A stretch of 36,542 nt of DNA from an uncultured SAR86 cluster bacterium (lineage in GTDB: Bacteria; Pseudomonadota; Gammaproteobacteria; Magnimaribacterales; D2472): assembly GCA_902623535.1 (NCBI GenBank), contig CACNUA010000009.1, positions 1 to 36,542 on the forward strand, read 5' to 3'. The translations under genes were made by a program, and so were the position numbers. Shown here piece after piece: positions 32,368 to 36,542 of this stretch. Within the stretch, counting starts at the first letter, position 1. The number at the start of each line of letters is the position of its first letter. The notes below the pieces were generated by a model, which had not been told where the DNA came from, ran no database searches, and saw nothing but the letters and a program-made list of their open reading frames with translations.

Positions 32368-33117
32368 ATGTTACGTACTAAATTAGTAATTGCTGGGATC
32401 TTTTGCGCATCGCTCACCGCCTCAGAAATGGAGTTGGTTTTAGATGTAGGCAAGGATAACACCAATTTATCAGCACAATCTCAAGCTAAAATCGATTCAA
32501 CTGAGAGCGATACTGACAAGATTGTTAATGAATACAAGGTTGTCTCAAAGCAAGTTGAAGGTTTAAAACTATACAATGCTCAGAAGAGAATCCAAATTCA
32601 AGCGCAGCTTGATCTAATGGATAAATATGATGAGCAACTTGTTCAAGTTGTAATCATGCAAAGACAAATACCACCACTAGCTCAAAGAATGCTAGAAGGT
32701 TTAGAGAAGTACGTAAACTTAGACACACCTTTTCATATCGAGGAAAGAAGACAGAGAATCGACTTGGTAAGAAGCTCACTTTCTAACCCCAAGGTGACAG
32801 CTTCAGAGCAAGTAAGACAGATCTTAGAAGCTTTTAACATCGAGGCTGAATACGGAAGAAAGCTTGATGCTTATGAAGAAACAATAGTCTTAGACAATCA
32901 AGAAATTGTAGTGAATATTCTCAGAGTGGGCAGATTAGGCATGTTCTATCAGACTAAAGATGGAAGAGATACTGGTTATTGGGATCCAGAACTAGGTTCA
33001 TGGGAATCATTACCAGGAGGTTACCGAACTCAAGTAAGAGACGGAATTAGAATGGCCAAGAAAGAAGCTCCTATCGACATGCTGGTGTTACCAGTAAAAA
33101 TGGGAGGTAATTCCTAA
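32368..33117 (+). CDS. DUF3450 periplasmic protein of the TonB cluster
   Basis: The 249-residue protein has a signal peptide (MLRTKLVIAGIFCASLTA) and a long coiled-coil region (about 50-110), followed by the DUF3450 core with GMFYQTKDGRDTGYW. DUF3450 proteins are found with the ExbB/ExbD/TonB2 complexes, where they are thought to act as a periplasmic part. The ATG at 32368 has AAGGGG upstream; a TTG 57 bases earlier is rejected. It starts the cluster of six or more genes; the gap of 126 bases before it must hold the promoter. Confidence 0.9.
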   Translation: MLRTKLVIAGIFCASLTASEMELVLDVGKDNTNLSAQSQAKIDSTESDTDKIVNEYKVVSKQVEGLKLYNAQKRIQIQAQLDLMDKYDEQLVQVVIMQRQIPPLAQRMLEGLEKYVNLDTPFHIEERRQRIDLVRSSLSNPKVTASEQVRQILEAFNIEAEYGRKLDAYEETIVLDNQEIVVNILRVGRLGMFYQTKDGRDTGYWDPELGSWESLPGGYRTQVRDGIRMAKKEAPIDMLVLPVKMGGNS

Positions 33118-34502
33118 TGAAAAATCTATATTTAATACCGCTTCTAATAGCATTTTTACTATCTATACCTTTTGTAGCACAAGAGACGGATGCCGAAGGC
33201 GAGCCAACCACGATTCAAGGATTGCTCCAGTTAGTCCAAGAGGGCAGAACAACTGAGCAAAATGAAAATACAAAGCGTGAGCAGACATTCCTTGCTGAAA
33301 AGAGCAAACAAGCATCTATCTTAGCTGCAGAAAAAAGAGAACTAGCTAGGCAAGAGAGGATAGCTGACCAATTAGAAGCTGAATACAAGAAAAATGAAGA
33401 AATTTTAAAGGTAAAAGAAGAAGCATATAAAAAAGAGCTGGGTTCTTTGGTTGAGCTTTTTGGACACCTTCAAAGTACAGCTGGTGAGGCAAGTTCATTA
33501 TTCTCTGAATCTTTAACTGCTGCTGAGTATGGAAGAGAGAGGGAAACGTTCCTAAATGAGCTGGCTAAGAAGATGTCTGATGCCACTGAACTTCCAACTA
33601 TTACAGAACTTGAAAGACTTTGGTTTGAGTTGCAAAGAGAAATGGTTGCTGGATCAGAAGTTACTAGGTTTACTACTAGTGTTATTGGTCTCGATGGAGA
33701 AAGTACTAATTGCGATGTAGTAAGGGTGGGGCTTTACAATGCAATCTGTGATGGCAAGTATTTAGAATACGTTGCATCAAAAGGCCAATATGCCTTTCTT
33801 CCAAAACAACCTGAAAGAAAATATAGAGGCGGTGCTGGTGATATTTCTGACGCATCAGCTGGTGAAATCATTAAATTTGGTGTTGACCCAACAGGGCCTG
33901 CAGGCGGAAGCTTATTGGCTAATTTGATTCTTGCACCGAGTTTACTTGAGAGAATTAATCAGGGTAGAGAGGTAGGATATATCATTATATTTGTAGGTTT
34001 CTTTGGTGTAGTTATTGCTTTTTGGAAACTCTATCAACTTTATATGATGGGAAGAGCTGTTAAAGCTCAATCATCCTCCAAGAAACCTAATGCTAATAAC
34101 CCATTAGGCAGAGTTATGAAAGTCGGTAATGATAATCTTGATAAAGATATTGAAACACTAGAACTCAAGCTTGCAGAAGCAATTATGTCTGAAAGGCCTG
34201 CAATTGAGAGAGGCATCAATGTTGTGAAAATCATATCAGTTGTAGCTCCCTTAGCAGGACTGTTAGGTACTGTTACAGGTATGATTGTTACTTTCCAACA
34301 AATTACGTTATTTGGAACCGGTGATCCTAAGATCATGGCAGGAGGTATATCACAAGCACTTGTTACTACTGTACTTGGTCTTGTTGTGGCAATACCAACA
34401 ACCTTACTGCATTCATTTGCTAACTCCTCTGCAAGAGGAATTATCAATGTGCTAGAGGAACAGAGTACTGGGATTGTTGCAGAGCATTCAGAAAATAAAT
34501 AA
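33117..34502 (+). CDS. Long MotA/TolQ/ExbB protein (TtpC-like)
   Basis: The N-terminal signal sequence is followed by a periplasmic coiled coil (about 40-110) and a region of 150 residues. The C-terminal third is an ExbB domain with membrane segments at about 282-303, 365-395 and 415-440 (APLAGLLGTVTGMI, MAGGISQALVTTVLGLVVA). Such 450-residue fusions, called TtpC in Vibrio, are an additional part of TonB2 systems. It overlaps DUF3450 by one base and is followed by a second, short ExbB. Confidence 0.9.
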   Translation: MKNLYLIPLLIAFLLSIPFVAQETDAEGEPTTIQGLLQLVQEGRTTEQNENTKREQTFLAEKSKQASILAAEKRELARQERIADQLEAEYKKNEEILKVKEEAYKKELGSLVELFGHLQSTAGEASSLFSESLTAAEYGRERETFLNELAKKMSDATELPTITELERLWFELQREMVAGSEVTRFTTSVIGLDGESTNCDVVRVGLYNAICDGKYLEYVASKGQYAFLPKQPERKYRGGAGDISDASAGEIIKFGVDPTGPAGGSLLANLILAPSLLERINQGREVGYIIIFVGFFGVVIAFWKLYQLYMMGRAVKAQSSSKKPNANNPLGRVMKVGNDNLDKDIETLELKLAEAIMSERPAIERGINVVKIISVVAPLAGLLGTVTGMIVTFQQITLFGTGDPKIMAGGISQALVTTVLGLVVAIPTTLLHSFANSSARGIINVLEEQSTGIVAEHSENK

Positions 34503-34506
34503 TTAA

Positions 34507-35028
34507 ATGTACGCTATTTTCGAAGCATTTGATTCTCTCAATGACTTTATGTCAGCTGGGGGAATGGTACTTTGGTTAATAGCGTTTTTAGCTCTTTTCA
34601 TGTGGGCACTTATTTTAGAAAGAATTTGGTACTTTAACTCAGGACATAAAGAGTTTATGAAGCCCCTAGTTAAAAAGTGGAATGGGATTTCTGACCACTC
34701 TAGCTGGAAAGCATCACAAATTAAAGATAAGTTGAGGTCCGAAGCTAAAGAAGAGATCAATAAGCATATGTCTCTGATTCAAACATGTGTTGCTCTCGCT
34801 CCATTATTTGGATTGCTTGGAACCGTAACCGGAATGATTGAGGTATTCCAGGTTATGGCTTTTACAGGCGGGGGAGATGCAAGATCAATGGCGGGTGGTG
34901 TCTCTAAGGCAACCCTTCCAACGATGGCTGGCATGACAACAGCACTTTCTGGAGTTTTTGCTACAATTTATTTGAATGCAGCAAAAAATAATGAAGAAAT
35001 CCATCTCAAAGAAATTATTAAAAACTAA
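34507..35028 (+). CDS. exbB: ExbB biopolymer transport protein (short)
   Basis: A 173-residue three-helix proton-channel protein: membrane helix at 20-43 (VLWLIAFLALFMWALILERIW), then ALAPLFGLLGTVTGMIEVF and MAGGVSKATLPTMAGMTTALSG. Together with ExbD it converts the proton gradient into motion of TonB. It starts 4 bases after the long ExbB-like gene. Confidence 0.93.
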   Translation: MYAIFEAFDSLNDFMSAGGMVLWLIAFLALFMWALILERIWYFNSGHKEFMKPLVKKWNGISDHSSWKASQIKDKLRSEAKEEINKHMSLIQTCVALAPLFGLLGTVTGMIEVFQVMAFTGGGDARSMAGGVSKATLPTMAGMTTALSGVFATIYLNAAKNNEEIHLKEIIKN

Positions 35029-35040
35029 TAGGAGTTTATT

Positions 35041-35451
35041 GTGAGAAGAAATGCAATATCATCAGCCGTTCAAGAAGAAGAAAGTGAAATTAATCTAACT
35101 CCAATGCTTGATGTTGTTTTCATCATGCTTATCTTTTTTATTGTTACAGCAAACTTTATTAAAGAACCAGGTTTAGAAATCAACCGTCCAGATGCTGAAA
35201 CTTCCGAAGTTCAAGAAAATGCAGCTATCTTAATTGCCGTTGGGCCTACAGGTGAAATCTGGATGGACGGAAGAAGAATCGATGCAAGACAAGTAAAGGC
35301 TAACGTTGTAAAACTTCTTGCAGATAATCCACAAGGGTCAGTAGTTATTCAGGCTGATGAAAAAGCAATGGCTGATACAATTATTCAAGTAATGGACGGA
35401 GCACGTGATGCAGGAGTGTTCAACATATCGCTTGCATCTGAACCAAAATAA
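35041..35451 (+). CDS. exbD: ExbD biopolymer transport protein
   Basis: One membrane helix with the protonated aspartate D24 in LTPMLDVVFIM, followed by a periplasmic domain; 136 residues as usual. The start is GTG at 35041 with TAGGAGT upstream. It forms the proton-driven stator with ExbB and is followed after 4 bases by the tonB-type gene. Confidence 0.93.
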   Translation: MRRNAISSAVQEEESEINLTPMLDVVFIMLIFFIVTANFIKEPGLEINRPDAETSEVQENAAILIAVGPTGEIWMDGRRIDARQVKANVVKLLADNPQGSVVIQADEKAMADTIIQVMDGARDAGVFNISLASEPK

Positions 35452-35455
35452 CATC

Positions 35456-36163
35456 ATGGATGGAGTGCTGAAGTCGATTACAGATCCTTTAAATAAAGCA
35501 CTTGCACCTTTATATGACCTAATAAATAAGGCTTTTGAATATAACAAGTTTCTAGCTGGAGGTGCTTTAGCTACATTCATTACTGTTGCGTTATTTTTTC
35601 TCATGGTTGCGTTGATATCTCTTGGTGATACGGGTATTAAAACGGATAATTCTAGAAAACTAGCTGATGTCATAATGCCTGAAAGAGATATTGATACTCT
35701 GTTTGACGATTTTGAAAAACCTGAAGAACCTGAAGAACAGCCCGAGGACATAGCTCAACCAGAATTAGATTTATCACCAGTTGATAATGTTCAAGTTGCA
35801 ATGCCAAAGCCAAAAGCAAACTTTACAGCCGGAAGTGGATTTTTTCGGGACGGAGAGTATATTCCGTTATTTAAGGTCACACCTATTTATCCAAGACGAG
35901 CACAAGAAAGAGGTATCATGGGATATTCAATTGTTGCTTTCACCATAACGGAAACAGGAACCGTTGAAAATGTTGAATCACTTGAAGGTGCTTGTGGAGA
36001 TCCAAGGGATCCTGACACCGAATATAGACCATGCTCAATTTTTAATAGCTCAGCAAAACGTGCGGCACTTAAATTAAAGTACAAACCTAAAATTGTAGAT
36101 GGAAAAGCAGTTCCGGTTCCTGATGTACCACATAAATTTACATTTATTTTAGAGGATGACTAA
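35456..36163 (+). CDS. tonB: TonB-like energy transducer
   Basis: The 235-residue protein has a longer cytoplasmic N-terminus than usual (about 33 residues), a membrane helix near 36-56 (LATFITVALFFLMVALIS), a Pro/Glu-rich linker (EKPEEPEEQPEDIAQPE) and a TonB C-terminal domain (VTPIYPRRAQERGIMGYSIV...VPHKFTF). It transmits energy to outer-membrane receptors. The ATG at 35456 is preferred; an upstream one at 35405 lies within exbD. It has an unusual cysteine pair in the C-terminal domain (GACGD, RPCS). Confidence 0.9.
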   Translation: MDGVLKSITDPLNKALAPLYDLINKAFEYNKFLAGGALATFITVALFFLMVALISLGDTGIKTDNSRKLADVIMPERDIDTLFDDFEKPEEPEEQPEDIAQPELDLSPVDNVQVAMPKPKANFTAGSGFFRDGEYIPLFKVTPIYPRRAQERGIMGYSIVAFTITETGTVENVESLEGACGDPRDPDTEYRPCSIFNSSAKRAALKLKYKPKIVDGKAVPVPDVPHKFTFILEDD

Positions 36164-36164
36164 C

Positions 36165-36542
36165 ATGAGAAACTTTACAAGCATTGTCTTTGTAGCCTCT
36201 TTGCTAATTACAGCTCCACTATCTTTTGACCTCAATGCTCAAGCAGGCACACAAAAGAATCAGAATGATGACATGAAGCAAAAATACCGAAAAGCTCGTG
36301 TACTCCAAAGCAGCACTGCTAAAAAGATTACTAAAGTTGTCGATGCCTTAGAAAGAGTTAATGAGGAAGGAAAAGAGGATCCCGACTGGGTTACCGTCAG
36401 AGTAATATTGAATGACCTGCTAGCCAATAAAGATGAGCTTAAAAGCTATGACAGATCAGTCATGTGGAACTACTGGGGATACGTATATTTTAGTGATGAG
36501 GATTATGACAGTGCGATGTATGCCTACGAACAACTCCTCCAA
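36165..36542 (+). CDS. Periplasmic TPR-type protein of the TonB cluster, 5' part
   Basis: The frame is open to the window end: 126 codons visible. A signal peptide (about residues 1-25, ending LNAQA) is followed by helical segments, the last (YWGYVYFSDEDYDSAMYAYEQLL) with the spacing of a tetratricopeptide repeat. Such TPR proteins follow tonB in the TonB2-type clusters. It starts one base after the stop of tonB. Confidence 0.85.
   Translation, partial: MRNFTSIVFVASLLITAPLSFDLNAQAGTQKNQNDDMKQKYRKARVLQSSTAKKITKVVDALERVNEEGKEDPDWVTVRVILNDLLANKDELKSYDRSVMWNYWGYVYFSDEDYDSAMYAYEQLLQ

Noticed and set aside
35405..35455. Upstream ATG for tonB
   Set aside because: It lies inside exbD; the ATG at 35456 directly after the exbD stop gives a standard arrangement.
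1..36542. CRISPR array, IS element, tRNA or rRNA gene
   Set aside because: No spaced direct repeats, transposase frames with inverted ends, or cloverleaf-type sequences were seen anywhere in the window.

Overview
The window is gene-dense, AT-rich bacterial chromosome with overlapping genes, very short spacers and hardly any recognisable terminators. The core genes (lipB-lipA, rpoH with an intact RpoH box, thiSG, trmB, hemW-rdgB-metW-metX-yggT-proC-yggS, a SPOR protein, argS, efp, and a TonB2-type ExbB/ExbD/TonB cluster with DUF3450) fit a streamlined marine gammaproteobacterium, perhaps SAR86-like. The lineage is an inference from gene content, not from a marker phylogeny.

Layout. (1) 1-2041: 3' part of a TRAP solute-binding gene, then lipB and lipA, all coupled on +. 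(2) About 2042-12177: an accessory island between lipA and the convergent dctM, made mostly of unfamiliar genes. Its left arm is an eight-gene minus-strand operon (7017 down to 2090): MORN-like protein, exonuclease I (SbcB type), GxxExxY-type PD-(D/E)XK protein, HAD phosphatase, and four small or unknown proteins, one with two membrane segments. Divergent from it is a WYL-domain regulator of the CapW/BrxR type. The right arm holds an unknown 426-aa protein, three very acidic small proteins, a GIY-YIG nuclease-like protein and an unknown 168-aa protein. (3) 12178-13949: dctM-dctQ of a TRAP transporter. (4) 13988-21375: yaaA, a small protein, a dienoyl-CoA isomerase-like gene with a coupled 53-codon ORF, a three-phosphatase operon (e(P4)-like, PhoA-like, CysQ), rpoH, thiS, thiG, trmB. 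(5) 21370-29530: a long minus-strand housekeeping block from efp back to hemW. (6) 29563-32241: an ACE-like M2 peptidase lipoprotein and a DUF1295 membrane protein. (7) 32368-36542: the TonB energising cluster, cut by the window end in a TPR gene.

The most notable signal is a 17-bp operator, ACGACA-N5-TGTCGT, found exactly three times in the island. Each copy sits in the spacer of a plausible sigma-70 promoter: in front of the eight-gene operon, in front of the WYL regulator, and in front of the 168-aa gene. This makes the island a single candidate regulon. It combines a single-strand exonuclease, a PD-(D/E)XK protein, a HAD phosphatase and a small membrane protein under a regulator family that often controls phage-defence and DNA-damage systems. 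I do not recognise this combination as a named system, so it is the best candidate here for an undescribed defence or DNA-processing module. No integrase, tRNA, IS element or CRISPR array is visible. No stretch over 300 bases lacks a gene; the longest gaps are about 135 bases (9446-9580), 126 bases (32242-32367) and 121 bases (7018-7138).
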